Shown here: piece by piece, positions 34,140 to 46,315 of the stretch
Layout: each line of letters opens with the position of its first letter
Position numbering within the stretch: the stretch's first letter is position 1
Source of the DNA: Bubalus kerabau
Lineage: Eukaryota; Chordata; Mammalia; Artiodactyla; Bovidae
NCBI RefSeq assembly: GCF_029407905.1
Contig: NC_073629.1
Span: 54,076,301 to 54,140,300, forward strand
DNA length: 64,000 bases
Direction of reading: 5' to 3'
Notes under the pieces: generated by a model
What the model saw: the letters and a program-made list of their open reading frames with translations, nothing else
What the model was told of the DNA's origin: nothing
Database searches by the model: none
Program-made: the position numbers and the translations under genes

Positions 34140-36940
34140 AATATATCATTAACTGTAACTTGTCTTTGGATATTATTCCATGTCAAAATGTACAGGTCTC
34201 TCCCATTCTTTCTAAGGGCTATCTAGTATTCAACTGTCATGATTATACTATAATTACTCCCCTTATTATTAAATATTTAGGTTGTTTCCAATTTCTCATT
34301 ATTACAAATAATATTGCAAAGACCATTTCTTTAGATATAGTCTGCTTCAGTTGTTTCTAGACACATTTCCCCCCTCCCCCATAGTTTATCTAATCTCTGG
34401 AGCTGGAATGCATTTTACAATTGATGACTTTTCCTATGATTGCTGTTAACCAGGTGGCATTTTTTTTACACCTTCTCACAATAGTAAAAAAGCATCAACC
34501 TCAATACATTTTAGATTAGATGTAACAAGTTATCTTTGCATTAATGTGCATTTCAGATTTCAGGAAAGTGAATAGCTACTTATGAAGAGGGCTGGATCAA
34601 ATAATCTGTGCTTTTTAAATTTTGCAAGTTACTTCCAAATTGCCCTCCTAGATAAGGTGAAACAATTTATTCAGCCATCCACCATCTGAAAGAGGGCCCA
34701 CTTTCCTCATCCAAAGTGGCTATGATATTTGAATATTTATCAACATAATGGTTGATAAATTGGAGCTCTTTGACTTAACCTTTGATCGCTTGTACATATT
34801 GCAAGTATTTTCCCCGCTTCTGTCACTCCTTTCAACGTCATTCAGGGTGTCTTTCACTCTGCAAGTTTCTTTCATGTCCCAAATTTGTCAGCATTTTTCT
34901 TAATGTATTCTGGGGTTTATATCTTGCTTAGAAAGACCACCATCCCAAAATTATGATGATTTTCCTACATTTTAACTTAGTACTGGTGTAGTTTTTTTAA
35001 CTATGTCTGTTTTATCCATTTGAAATTTATTTTATGTATCGAGTGACATAGGTATTTACCTTCCTCCAGTGTGACTGTTCTATACTGTCGGTCTCCAAAT
35101 CATCCAGTGTACTTTATCTTTTACCCTTGGTTCAAATTGGTATCTTCACAGTATACTATGATTCTATATATTATATGTGTTTCTTTAATCCATTTCATTG
35201 ATCTACTGACCTATTTATCTTTAATGTATTACTGTAGTTTTGTTGTTCATCTCTAGTAAGAAACATAAGCCAAATTCTCCTCATTGTTGTATTTTCAAGT
35301 TTGTTTTTCTTGGTTATTTACTTTGTGTATGAATTTTTTAATCAGTTTAAATGGCACATGCTGCTAATAGTACCCCAACATCCATTTTCACCTTCCCTAC
35401 AAAATCTGAATAGGTCCCTGATTTTTACCAGAAACATAACAATATAAAATATATACAATTCCCCACCTTCTTAACAGGTGTGTTCATGTGGGTGTTTTAA
35501 GCAATGGGATTAATGGAAGTAATATTCACATACTGAGGTGTGGGGAAGTCATTCTGATACATAATTTAACTTGAACTTTAGGCTAATAGAAACAGCCAGT
35601 TTGTGGTCTATTAAACATGCATTGTACACCTGCTTCAACCATTTAAGAAAAGAATGCATTTAAAAATCAAAATGGAGTAACTATGGTTCAAACATTCAAA
35701 ATGGAGCTGGGTGGCCATTGTGGAAAACTTATTGGGGTGGTAAATTCATTAATTCATTTGAAGATAACTGACATCTGGACAATACTGAGCTTTTACCAAC
35801 GAAAACATTAAATGTTTATTTTTTAGCTGTTTTACATCCTTCATTAAAGTGTACAGTTTTCCTCATATGGATCTTATACTTTCCAATTGTTTATTTGTAA
35901 ATAGTATATATAGTACAGATTTATATTGCAAATAGGATTTTAAAAATTACATTTCAAATTGGCTCTTACCAACCCATAGAAAGCTACAGGTTTTTGTATG
36001 TTCAACTATTAAACAAAGCTACCTTTCATAATTTCTAATAGCTTTTCACTTGAATCTCTTGGAGGTACTATCTCCACAATCACATTACCTGAAATGACAT
36101 TGTTGTCTCTCCCTGATATTTCTATCTCTTGTGGTTAAATGATTGTTGTGTAACCAACAGGCTTGATCCTGACTTGAATGTGGACATTTGCTGAAGATTT
36201 TTGGTAGATGTCCTTAGCCAATTAAAAAAATTTTTTTCTCTATTCCTAGCCTGACAAGACTTAAATCTGCAGGGAGTGTTCAACTTCAGAAAATATTTTT
36301 CCAGCATCTGTTGAGATTATATGATTTTTTCCCATTTAATCTGCCTTTTATAAAAGTCATAGTATTGAATTACATTAACAGATTATTTAGTATTCTTTGA
36401 ATAAATCCTACTTTCCCATGACCATAGTCTTTCAGACTTAAGTTACTAATGTTTTTTTCAATGATTATATTTGTTCCTGAGATTGCTTTATAGTTATCTT
36501 TGACAGACAACATTCTGGAATAAGAGTAATGCTAGTCTCAGAGACCAAATTCAGAAGTGTTTCAGATTTCTGTATAATCTGGAATAGCTTAAATAAAATG
36601 GAAATTCTTTCTTGAAATTTCATTTTTATTTTAAAGCAAGCATCACAAGGAAAGTTTTTTGATTTGATTTTTATTGATTGTTATCCACCTGTTAATTTCT
36701 ACTTTATTATATTGTGATAATAGAATGGACCCTATACAACTTCTCTGTGGCCTGCTTTATGATTATTTTTCATAGTATTTGAAAATATAACTATTAAAGT
36801 TTTAGAAATTTATGATACAAAACCTGTGTCCTCAACTTTGAACTCTTCATCTAATAATTTTTGAGAGCCATGTTCAAATACTTAGCTATGATAACAAATT
36901 TATTTCACAGTTTTTCATCACATAATTAACTTGATTTCAG
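34140..36940 (-). mobile_element. Degraded old L1 (L1M-like), antisense
   Basis: Antisense ORF2/3' end phrases such as 'ttaggttgtttccaatttct', 'tgacctatttatctttaatg', 'tgtccttagccaattaaaaa', 'atctgttgagattatatgat'. No open frame of note. An unassigned block at about 35358-35745 interrupts it. Confidence 0.6.
35358..35745. other. Unassigned block inside the antisense L1
   Basis: Sequence that does not read as L1 sits between L1-like flanks. 'caaaatggagtaactatgg' and 'tcaaaatggagctgggtggc' are partial internal repeats. I cannot name it. Confidence 0.3.
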
Positions 36941-36944
36941 GTTA

Positions 36945-37422
36945 CTGAGACATCACTTTGTCTACAAAGGTCCATATAGTCAAAGCTATGATTTTTCCAG
37001 TAGTCATGTATGGATGGAAGAGTTGGACCATAAAGGATGAGTGCTGAAGAATTGATGTTTTCTAATTGTGGTGCTGTGGAAAACTCTTGAGAGTTCCTTG
37101 GACTTCAAGGAGATCAAACCAATCAATCCTAAAGGCAATCAACCCTGAATATTCACTGGAAAGACTGATGCTGAAGCCGAAGCTCCAATACTTTGGCCAC
37201 CTAAATTGAAGAGCTGACTCACTGGAAAAGACTCTGAAGCTGGGAAAGATAGAAGACAGGAGGAGAAGGGGACAAAAGAGGACGAGATGGTTGGATGGTA
37301 TCACTGATTCAATGGACATGAGTTTGAGCAAACTCTGGGAGATAGTGAAGGACAGGGAAGCCTGGCATGCTGCAGTCCATGGGGTTGCAAAGAGTTGGAT
37401 ACAACTGCGCGACTGAACAAAC
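36945..37422 (+). mobile_element. BovB 3' end
   Basis: Sense BovB from 'gagacatcactttgtctaca' to 'gatacaactgcgcgactgaa'; 5'-truncated, no coding capacity. Confidence 0.92.
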
Positions 37423-37424
37423 AT

Positions 37425-37784
37425 GTTATTGAGTACTTAGTATGACAGTTAATTCCCAAATCCTTTTATGTTCTAGAATTTCTAAAATGCATTCATTGTG
37501 TACTCTCTCAAAATAAGTTTGATAGAATTCTAAATTCCAAACAATTTGTCTTCATACCTTTAAAAGTAACAGTTTATCTTTTAGTATCTCGATGTACAGA
37601 TAACAAGTCTGAGACCAGTGTTATTCTTTTCCCCTTTTAAGTTTTCTTTAGATACTTTGAGATTGTTATTTTATCCTGGAATTACATAAACTTTGTCAGG
37701 ATTTATTTTTCATATGTCTCCTTTTCCATTATTTTTTCTCAGTACTTTTTAATAGGCTTTTTAATACGAGATCAATCTCTCATC
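37425..37784. other. A/T-rich, probably degraded LINE
   Basis: No identifiable feature; composition and runs suggest old antisense L1. Confidence 0.3.
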
Positions 37785-37895
37785 AGAATTTTTTTTTAAC
37801 TGAAGGAAAATTGTTTTACAATGTTGTGTTGGTTTTGGTCATACACCAATATAAATCAGTCATAATTATGCATATATATCCCTTTCAACTTAGAC
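37785..37895 (-). mobile_element. L1 3' end fragment, antisense
   Basis: 'attgttttacaatgttgtgt' and 'atacaccaatataaatcagt' match the antisense 3' UTR of ruminant L1. Confidence 0.75.
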
Positions 37896-38051
37896 AATTA
37901 AAATTTTTTTCCAATTTTTTTTTTCTGTTCTCACCTTCTGGAACTCATACCCATATACATGCACGAATCATTCATTCAAAAATATTGATCACTTACCGAA
38001 CACCTGGCACTGTGATGTATGCATAGTGAATTCTCTCTATATATGGCTCCT

Positions 38052-38265
38052 AAGCTTCCCACGCAGCCCAATGATTAAGAATTCAACTGTCAATGCAGGA
38101 GACTCAGAAGTGGGTTCAATCCCTGGGGAAGGAAGATCCCCTGGAGGAGCAAACGGCAACCCACTCCGGAATTCTTGCCTGGGAAATCCCATGGACAGAG
38201 GAGCCTGGCAGGGTACTGTCCATGGGGTCTCAAAGAGTCAGACAAGACTGAGCAACTAAGCATAC
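38052..38265 (+). mobile_element. Bov-tA SINE
   Basis: Head 'agcttcccacgcagcccaat', body to 'agacaagactgagcaactaa'. Confidence 0.9.
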
Positions 38266-38764
38266 ACGGCCTCTAAATTCATCAGGTTTTATTTTAAATG
38301 GATGGTATTTACCTGGATCGTCTATGTCTCTTTACTTTTCTATTTTTCACCTATTTGATTTTATAAGATTCTGTAATTATTTCTTAGGTCAAAATTCTAG
38401 GTCAGTAGTTTGATTTTCAGTCATGTTTATTCAATTACTTGGCCTAAAAGAGAAATTTTTATTTTAGCAACTATTTTTTACTTTCAAGATACTTCCTTTT
38501 CATAGCAGTTTGCATTTTAAAAATTAGATCTCTCAAATCTCTTTGAAGATTAAAATACATAACACTGCCCAAGGATTACATATAAAGTTCATTATTATAA
38601 TTACTAATTATTATTTCACATAATACTAATTATACTTACTCTGAAGTTCTTTTTCCCTCCTGTTTTATTTTCCTAGGAATTACTTTTGCTTGTTAAGATT
38701 ATTGCCTTTCACATTGCTCTTCCCCTTCAATTTTTGTTGCTTCTAGGTTGTTGTCCAATATGAA
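38266..38764. other. A/T-rich, no recognised feature
   Basis: Nothing named; probably old LINE-derived. Confidence 0.3.
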
Positions 38765-39060
38765 AACCTAGGGATCAGCAAACTTTTTGTAAAGGGCCAG
38801 TTAGCAAAGTATTTTAGGCTTTGAGGGGTAACTGTCATGTAGTCCGTTTTTGCTTCCTGCTGCTGCTGCTAAGGCACTTCAGTCGTGTCCGACTCTGTGT
38901 GACCCCATAGACGGCAGCCCACCAGGCTCCCCTGTCCCTGGGATTCTCCAGGCAAGAACACTGGAGTGGGTTTTGCTTCCTAAAGCCCTTTAAAAATGTA
39001 AAATTCATATGAAAACAGGCAGTGGGAGTCTTACAGATGGTAGTCTGCCAACTACTAGAT
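38765..39060 (+). mobile_element. Old non-autonomous DNA-transposon-like repeat, split by a Bov-A
   Basis: 'ggatcagcaaactttttgta', 'aagggccagttagcaaagta', 'ttttaggctttgagg', then after the SINE 'gaaaacaggcagtgggag' and 'agtctgccaactac'. This is a widespread mammalian MER-type repeat whose exact name I do not assert. Confidence 0.6.
38859..38970 (-). mobile_element. Bov-A monomer SINE
   Basis: (GCT)n at the left, Bov-A body, truncated at 'aacactggagtggg'. Perfect 11-bp duplication ttttgcttcct at 38848-38858 and 38971-38981. Confidence 0.93.
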
Positions 39061-39378
39061 TTTTCACTATTGTTACCTGGTTTATTTTTATTTCGAGGAA
39101 GCTAGCATTCTATAATATTTGTTGAGGAAGGTGGGAAGAAGTCAGAAAGAAAAATGGGAAATGGACAGCCCCCAGGTTTTCGTTTGCCTGTTTTCTAAGT
39201 ATGAGGAATCAAAGCTCCTTGTGGTATCCACAGAACACATAAGGTGTTGCCACACTTCAATGGCCCTTAGACACAACCTCTGGGAGTCTCCTACATCAGA
39301 AGTTTCACTCCATTTAGCAAAAGCAAGTTGTGGCAATGGCTTTCACTTGAAGGATTCTATGAACCAAAGAGCTCTGAG
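39061..39378. other. No recognised feature
   Basis: About 320 bp with no repeat recognised. Confidence 0.4.
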
Positions 39379-41143
39379 CTTCCCTGTTCTTCACCATCTC
39401 CCAAAGCTTGCTCAAACTCATGTCCATTGAGTCAGTGATGCCATCCAACTATCTCATCCTCTGTCAACCCCTTCTCCTCCTGTCTTCAATCTTTCCCAGC
39501 ATCAGGGTCTTTTCTAATGAGCCAGCTCTTCTCATCAGGTGGCCAACGTATTGGAGTTTCAGCTTCAGCATCAGTCCTTCCAATGAATATTCAGGACTGA
39601 TTTCCTTTAGTATTGACTGGTTTCATCTCCGTGCAGTCCACGGGACTCTCAAGAGTCTTCTCCAACACCAAAGTTCAAAAGCATCAATTCTTCAGCACTC
39701 AGCCTTCTTTATGGTCCAACTCACACATCCATATACGACTACTGGAAAAATCATAGCCTTCACTAGATGGACCTTTATCAGCAAAGTAATGGCTCTGCTT
39801 TTTAATATGCTGTCCAGGTTGGTCATAGCTTTTCTTCCAAGAAGCAAGTGTCCTTTAATTTCATGGCTGCACTAACCATCTGCAGTGATTTTGAAGTCCA
39901 AGAAAATAAACTCTCTCACTGTTTCCATTGTTTCTCAATCTATTTGCCATGAAGTGATGGGAACAGATGCCATGATCTTCATTTTGTGAATGTTGAGTTT
40001 TAAGTCACTTTTTCACTATCCTCTTTCACTTTCATCAAGAGGCTCTTTAGTTCCTCTTCACTTTCTGCCATAAGGGTGGTGTCATCTGCATATCTGAGGT
40101 TATTGATATTTCTCCCAGCTGTCTTTGTTCCAGCTTGTGCTTCATCCAGCCTGGCATTTCCCATGATATACTCTGCATATAAGTTTAATAAGCAGGGTGA
40201 CAACATAAGAGACTTGACGTCTCCTTTCCCAATTTGGAACCAGTCCGTTGTTCCACGAACAGTTCTAACTGTTGCTTCTTGACCTGTATACAGATTTCTT
40301 AGGAGGCAAGTAAGGTGGTCTGGTATTGCCATATCTTGAAGAATTTTCCAGTTTGTTATGATCCATGAAGTCAAAGTCTTTGCCATAGTCAATGAAGCAG
40401 ATATTTTTCAGGAATTCTCTTGTTCTATGATCCAACAAATGTTGGCAATTTGATCTCTGGTTCCTCTGCCTTTTCTAAATCCAGTTTGAATATCTGGGAG
40501 TTCTCAGTTCACATACTGTTGAATCCTAGCGTAGAGAATTTTTAGCATTACATTGCTAGTGTGCGAAATAAGTGCAATTATGTGGTAGTATGAACATTCT
40601 TTGGCACTGCCTTTCTTTGGGATTGGAATGAAAATGTACCTTTTTCAGTCTTATGGCCACTGCTGAGCTTTCCGAATTTGCTGGCATATTGAGTGAAGCA
40701 CTTTCACAGCATCATCTTTTGGGATTTGAAATAGCTCAGCTGGAATTCCATTACCCCCACTAGCTTTGTTTGTAGTGATGCTTCCGAAGGTCCACTTGAC
40801 TTTGCACTCCAGTTTGTCTGGCTCTACGTGAGTGTGAGTGATCACACCATCATGATTATCTGGGACATGAAGATCTTTTTTGTATATTTCTTTTGTTCTT
40901 GCCACCTCTTCTTAATATCTTCTGCTTCTGTTAGGTCCATACGATTTCTCTCCTTTATTGTGCCCATCTTTGCATGAAATGTTCCTTTGGTATCTCTAAT
41001 TTTCTTGACGAGATCTCTAGACTTTCTCATTCTATTGTCTTCCTCTATCTCTTTGCACTGATCACTGAGGAAGGCTTTCTTATCTCTCCTTGCTATTCTT
41101 TGGAACTCTGCATTCAGATGCTTATATCTTTCCTTTTCTCATT
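39379..41143 (-). mobile_element. BovB LINE lacking both ends
   Basis: Antisense BovB from 'cttccctgttcttcaccatc' to 'tcagatgcttatatctttcc'. It lacks about the last 60-70 bases of the 3' terminus as well as the 5' half. RT motif C is intact in sequence (LRYADDTTLMAES, in the frame 40392-40000), but frames are broken. Confidence 0.92.
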
Positions 41144-41404
41144 TTTACCTCAACCTCATTCTTAAGAGAGGACTATGTTACATGATTATATACTACTATA
41201 AAATATAAGATATAAATAAGTATGTTTTACAATAGCGTGATATTGTAAAATATAAATAGAATATCCAGATGTTATAATATAGTCAGGTTATAGTCAAATC
41301 TTGGGTACTCTAAAAACCACTCCTGTCTCAAGTAGGATCATAAATTCAAATGTTTATGGGGAGAGGCAGTTAATATAAATATGTTAAGACTGATATATAA
41401 GGCT
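41144..41404. other. A/T-rich, no recognised feature
   Basis: Contains repeated 'ataaatataagatataaata'-like runs without clear periodicity. Confidence 0.35.
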
Positions 41405-41560
41405 GAAGAAGCAGAAAAGGAACAAAACACAGAGCCACAGATGCCACCCTAAAAAGATTTGAGTGTTTATTACACTGACTGGTATTGAAAGTCAATGAAG
41501 GATTTTAAGTAGGGGAATAACACAAGAGGAACCTTGTTATATGGAGAAACTACTCCTCCT
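41405..41560 (-). repeat. L2 LINE remnant
   Basis: Antisense 'gaaagtcaatgaaggatttt' and 'aagtaggggaataacac'. Confidence 0.5.
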
Positions 41561-41789
41561 ATTATTATGACTTTATAAAATGCTAAGAAATAGTTCAGTA
41601 AGAAGAGAAAGAACAAAAACAAGACCCTTTTCTGACTCTGGAGGTCTGTAACAGGTCATTCCAATGCTTTCATAAAATATTATGGAGACTCTCTTAAACT
41701 TATAACAGCTTATTAAAGGACAAATGCCCCTCTTTGATATGAGAGTTTCAGTAGATTCACTAAAATTTCTGTAAAAGCACTACAAATAT

Positions 41790-41935
41790 TCTCAAATGCA
41801 ATCAATGAGACTACCCACAGAATCACCTGGGATACCTCTTAAAAACACACCACTGCCCAAGAATATGACCTAGGATATCTGGGGCACAGGTGCCCATAAA
41901 TTCTCACTTTAACAAAAATTAAGAACTACTATCCT
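41790..41935 (+). mobile_element. MER5A (hAT-Charlie) remnant
   Basis: 'cacagaatcacctgggatac', 'ctcttaaaaacacaccactg', 'aaaaattaagaactact'. Confidence 0.65.
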
Positions 41936-41974
41936 TATCTTTCCTCAGAGCAGCCTCTTCTAACATTTAAGGTA

Positions 41975-42404
41975 CCCTAAGGATGAAGCGTCTACTAATG
42001 AAAGCTGACAGGTACAGGTTCCAGAAAATGCAAAGTTCTGAAGATAGGCAAGTTTCATTAAAAAACTAAAAAAGGCCATCAGAGCTGATGGCAAGAATGA
42101 TATAAAGTCAGAGATCTAAACAAGGCCTGACTGCCATGATAAGGAGTTTGGATTGTACAGGTACCAAAAAAGCCCCCAGAAAACTAACTTTATCTGAATT
42201 ACATTTTTAAAAGATTATACTTTTGTGTGGAAAACTGAATCCTAACAAGGTAAGAGTGGAAGCAAGATTAGTTAGTAAGCTATTTCAATAGTTCAGGAAG
42301 GAGATGATGGTGACTTGAACTGGAGTTGGTAGCAGCTGAGGTGAAGAGCGAGCAGATAAATTCAGGAAGTAGAAAACACAGACCTCCTGACAGACTGGAG
42401 GCGA
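41975..42404 (-). repeat. L2 LINE remnant
   Basis: 'gatgatggtgacttgaactg', 'gtaagctatttcaatagttc', 'gataaggagtttggattgta' are antisense L2. Confidence 0.75.
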
Positions 42405-42616
42405 TGGTTATTGTTTAGTCACTAAGTCATGCTTGACTCTTTTGCAACCCTGTGGACTGTAGCCCACCAGGCTCCTCTGTCCATAGGATTTCCCAGGCAA
42501 GGATACTGGACTGGGTTGTCATTTCCTTCAACAGGGGATCTTGCTGATCCAGGGACCAAACCTGCATCTCCTGCTTTGGCAGGCAGATTCTTTACCACTG
42601 AGCCACCAGGGAAGCC
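42405..42616 (-). mobile_element. Bov-tA SINE
   Basis: Antisense body and head ending 'tgagccaccagggaagccca', directly abutting BovB. Confidence 0.92.
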
Positions 42617-43218
42617 CAAATGCAGAGTGCATCACACAAAATGCTGGGCTAAGTCAATCACAAGTTGAAATCAAGACTGCCAGGAAAAGTATCAACTTCA
42701 GATATGCATATGATACCACTCTAATGGCAGAAAGTGAAGAGGAACTAAAGAGCCTCTTAATGAGGGTGAAAGAGGAAAGTGAAAAAGCTGGTGTGAAACT
42801 CAACATTCAAAAAACTAAGATCATGGCATCCAGTCCCATCACTTCATGGCAAATAGAAGAGGGAAAACTGGATGTAGTAACAGACTTTATTTTCTTGGGC
42901 TCCAAAATCACTGCAGATGGTGACTGCAGCCATGAAGTTAAAAGATGCTCCTTGGAAGGAAAGCTATGACAAACCTAGACAGCATATAAAAAACAGAGAG
43001 AGCACTTTGCCAGCAAAGGTCCATATACTGAAAGCTATGGTTTTTCCAGTAGTCATGTACTGATGCGAGAGTTGGACCATGAAGAATGCTAGGAGATGAA
43101 GAATTGATGCTTTCAAATTGCGGTGCTGGAGACGACACTTGAGAGTCCCTTGGACTGCAAGGATTCAAACCGTCAGTCCTAAAGGAAAACAACACTGAAT
43201 ATTCATTGGAAGGACACT
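42617..43218 (+). mobile_element. BovB internal fragment without 3' end
   Basis: Sense BovB from 'aaatgcagagtgcatcacac' to 'attcattggaaggac', where it stops roughly 300 bases before the normal terminus. Motif C is YAYDTT. Confidence 0.9.
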
Positions 43219-43747
43219 GGAAGTAGATAGTGATAAAAAGAGACTACTACAGGTTAGTCCCTAGGCATCTCGTTTAAACAACTGTGCATGTTGTATATAA
43301 ATTTCTTTGGTTACAGAACTACATGTTTAGCCTTTTGATAAAGAAAACAATACTTGGATAACAGAAGTTAAAAGTGTATTAAAGTGTTACATTTATGTAA
43401 TATCACAAAAATATTGAAAATATAAACACTAAGGATCACAAAAATTTGCCTGCAAACTAAACTGCCTATATACAAATTATCTGAAACGATATACAAAATT
43501 TAAACCTCTGAATTAAGCACAACACAATATATTTTATTAATACTTAGCAAATAAACTAATCTGAATAAATGTTTTTACATGTTTCTGACGAAAATTACTA
43601 CTTAGATGCTCTTTATCTCTCATTCTAAAATGTTTAGAAGTTGTTACAGAAACTCTTGTTAAAAAGAAATCTTTCCAAAAGTTTCTCGTATCAAATTACC
43701 TGGGACCCTTTTTTTAAAAAAAGTACTGGTGCGCCAAAAGAATGCAA
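43219..43747. other. A/T-rich, no recognised feature
   Basis: No repeat or exon recognised over about 530 bp. Confidence 0.35.
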
Positions 43748-44310
43748 TACAGTCATCCCTCAGTATCTGCAGTGGTTGGTTCTAGAACCCTCAGAGATAC
43801 CAAAATCCACAGATGCTCAAGTCCCTTATACAGAATGGACATTCTGTTGTTGTTTAGTTGCTAAGTCAAGTCCTACTCTTTTGAGACCCCATGGACTGCA
43901 GCCCACCAGGTTCCTTTGTCTATGGGATTATCCAGGCAAGAATATTAGAGTGGGTGGCCATTTCCTTCTCCAGGGGATCTTCCTGACCCTAGGATGGAAC
44001 CCACATCTCCTGCATTGGCAGGTGGGTCCTTTACTACTGAACCAATTAAGAAGCCATAACATGGACACAGTATTTGCATATAACTTATGTACATTTTTTC
44101 CTATACTTTAAATCATCTTTAGGTTACCTATAATACCTAATACAATGTGTTACGTAAAATGTAAATGCCACATAATTGTTGCCAGTGCTTGGCAAATTCA
44201 AGTTTTGCTTTTTGGAAGTTTCTGAATTTTTTTTTCCTGAATATTTTTGATCTGCAGTGGGTTGAATCTGGAGATACAGAACCTGTGGATACAGAGAACT
44301 GGCTACAATT
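43748..44310. mobile_element. MER2-type Tigger DNA transposon, split by a Bov-tA
   Basis: 'ccctcagtatctgcagtggt', 'gataccaaaatccacagatg', then 'tacttaaatcatctttaggt'-like text and a terminal inverted counterpart 'cagaacctgtggatacagag'. Confidence 0.8.
43842..44060 (-). mobile_element. Bov-tA SINE inserted in Tigger
   Basis: Antisense Bov-tA with atggaca at 43835-43841 and 44061-44067. Confidence 0.9.
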
Positions 44311-44513
44311 CTAATCTAAAGAGATCTCGTCTCCTTTTATGTTAATCCTTCCCCAAAATTTTAAAATAAATGAGAAATAGGAAGATCTATCAAATCCTAT
44401 AACTTCAGAGCACAAAGGCTCTCTGGTGTCTCTTTAAGTAAATACAGACTCCTAGATAGGATCTAAATTTCTCTAATCTTCAACTAATCTTCTCTTATTT
44501 GACACCCAATCCC
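44311..44513. other. No recognised feature
   Basis: Single-copy-looking sequence. Confidence 0.3.
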
Positions 44514-44818
44514 AGCTTAAAGGAGATCAGTCCTGAGTGTTCATTGGAAGGACTGATGCTGAAGCTGAAACTCCAAAAATACTTTGGCCACCTCAAGCGA
44601 AGAGTTGACTCATTGGAAAAGACCCTGATGCTGGGAGGGATTGGGGGCAGGAGGAGAAGGGGATGACAGAGGATGAGATGGCTGGATGGCATCACCGACT
44701 CGATGGACATGAGTTTTGGTGAACTCCGGGAGTTGGTGATGGACAGGGAGGCCTGGCATGCTGCGATTCATGGGGACGCAAAGAGTTGGACACGACTGAG
44801 CGACTGAACTGTACTGAA
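44514..44818 (+). mobile_element. BovB/ART2A 3' end
   Basis: Sense BovB terminus ('ggagatcagtcctgagtgtt' to 'cgactgagcgactgaactgt'), same 'ggattgggggcaggaggag' subtype as the insert at 13126. Confidence 0.92.
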
Positions 44819-45117
44819 TCTAGTCCACTACAATAAACCCAAATTGACCTAAAAAAATCTATTTTTAGAAGTCTGTTGTACACAAAAAGAGAGATTATCT
44901 GTGAAATTCTACAAATGCCCATACATTCACCCACTTAATGCCTTAAAATTACCTACCCATATGTTCATCTATCCAATGCCTCAAATTTTTCAGAAGCTAA
45001 TTTCACTGGACGTATCCCCCTCTCAAAAGATTCCTTACCAGAGTTAAGATTCAAATAAGAGCAATAGTTTTTTCAGTGACACAGTCAGTCATTTGAAGAC
45101 AGACTATCTATCTATCT
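44819..45117. other. No recognised repeat; short (CTAT)n
   Basis: A (CTAT)n run at about 45107-45120 abuts the next SINE. Confidence 0.35.
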
Positions 45118-45322
45118 ATCTTCCCCAATGGCTCAGCGCTAAAGAATATGCCTGCAATGCAGCAGACCCTGGTTTGATCCTCGGGTCTGGAAGATTCCCT
45201 GGAGGAGGGCATGGCAAACATTCCAGTAGTCTTGCCTGGAGAATCCCATGGACTAAGGAGCTTGGTGGGCTACAGTCCACGGGGTCACAAAAAGTCAGAC
45301 ATGACTGAAGTGACTGAGTACA
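45118..45322 (+). mobile_element. Bov-tA SINE
   Basis: Head 'cttccccaatggctcagcgc' to 'agacatgactgaagtgactg', inserted at a (CTAT)n tract. Confidence 0.92.
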
Positions 45323-45325
45323 CAA

Positions 45326-45784
45326 TCTATCAATCTCATCTTCTAAGTATGAAGCATACGAGCTATAAAAAGGAGAGAAATAGTCAAGAGAGAAATAATT
45401 CTTTTTTTAAAAAGTGATCGTTTGCTTCTTGGTTCTTCAGCCAAAAGCAGGCATGACAAAAGAATTAACATCACTATGAAAAATTATTTGTATTCAAATG
45501 TATTTCCAAGAAGATTTCAAGATCTGACATGGGCACAGAGAAAATGAGTGAATTAAAACAAGTATAAACAGGTCAGTTACAGGCTGATCTCTAGTTGAAT
45601 TATGTTTAAAAATATTTTAATCATACTTTAAAAAAAGTGAAATAAATTTTTTTCCTTAATTCAAGTCAATTTAATTATTTTAAAACACTCATATACCAAG
45701 ATGAACTCATATATTAAGGCAAATTCCAATTTTATATAGTCATTTGATTAATTCTGTTTCATTTTAAATTGCTAGTCCAGGGAG
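45326..45784. other. A/T-rich region downstream of ZNF326
   Basis: No recognised repeat. A longer ZNF326 3' UTR could extend here. Confidence 0.35.
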
Positions 45785-45804
45785 AGAAATTTTGTAAAAA
45801 ACAT

Positions 45805-45810
45805 TTTATT
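45805..45810 (-). promoter_or_regulatory. Candidate distal poly(A) signal AATAAA
   Basis: A perfect AATAAA on the minus strand 506 bases past the ZNF326 stop, with a T-rich run just after it. Choice over the proximal hexamer is inference. Confidence 0.4.
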
Positions 45811-46145
45811 GCTACAAAGGGAAACATGGTCACAAAAAGCCTTTAAGCGTATCTTAACGCAAATTACTATATTCAATGTCCAATGCAGTAAAAAAATACA
45901 CAGAGCACAAAATACTTGCCCAACTTATCTCTTCTAGGGTAAGTATTCAAAACATTAATGCACACTTGAATATATACTCCCAAGAGCAGCATTTAAGTTC
46001 AAATGATTAGAACAGACATACTAACAATACACATCTGTTATCCTCAACATCAATAAAGTAATAAAAATTAAGCTTAAAAATTATACAAACAATTTCTCGA
46101 AACTAAGTAGCTATAAAAACTAAACTAAAATAGTCTTACCTTCAT

Positions 46146-46151
46146 TTTATT
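46146..46151 (-). promoter_or_regulatory. Candidate proximal poly(A) signal AATAAA
   Basis: A perfect AATAAA on the minus strand about 165 bases past the ZNF326 stop. It could support a short transcript form; no clear GU-rich element is visible. Confidence 0.3.
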
Positions 46152-46315
46152 AAACAAATGGCAAACATTTAGAAATTATATAAAACAAATTGTAATGTGT
46201 GGAATGCATGCAACATGGGTGTTAACTCTCATATTTTAAACTACTGAAATTCTTACCCTTTTCCACATTGGGACAAAATTTAAAGCTTCTTTTAAAACTG
46301 ACTAATACCTTATAT

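Larger units (their letters stand above)
45785..46315 (-). other. ZNF326: ZNF326 3' UTR (extent inferred)
   Basis: The A/T-rich sequence 3' of the ZNF326 stop has no interspersed repeat that I recognise. Two minus-strand AATAAA hexamers occur, at 46151-46146 and 45810-45805. The distal one would give a 3' UTR of about 0.5 kb, the proximal one about 0.18 kb. Longer use cannot be excluded; a Bov-tA SINE at 45.1-45.3 kb is the next repeat downstream. Confidence 0.5.

Noticed and set aside
39408..39875. 155-codon plus-strand frame with Ser/Leu-rich text
   Set aside because: Antisense reading of BovB; the same text recurs opposite every BovB copy.
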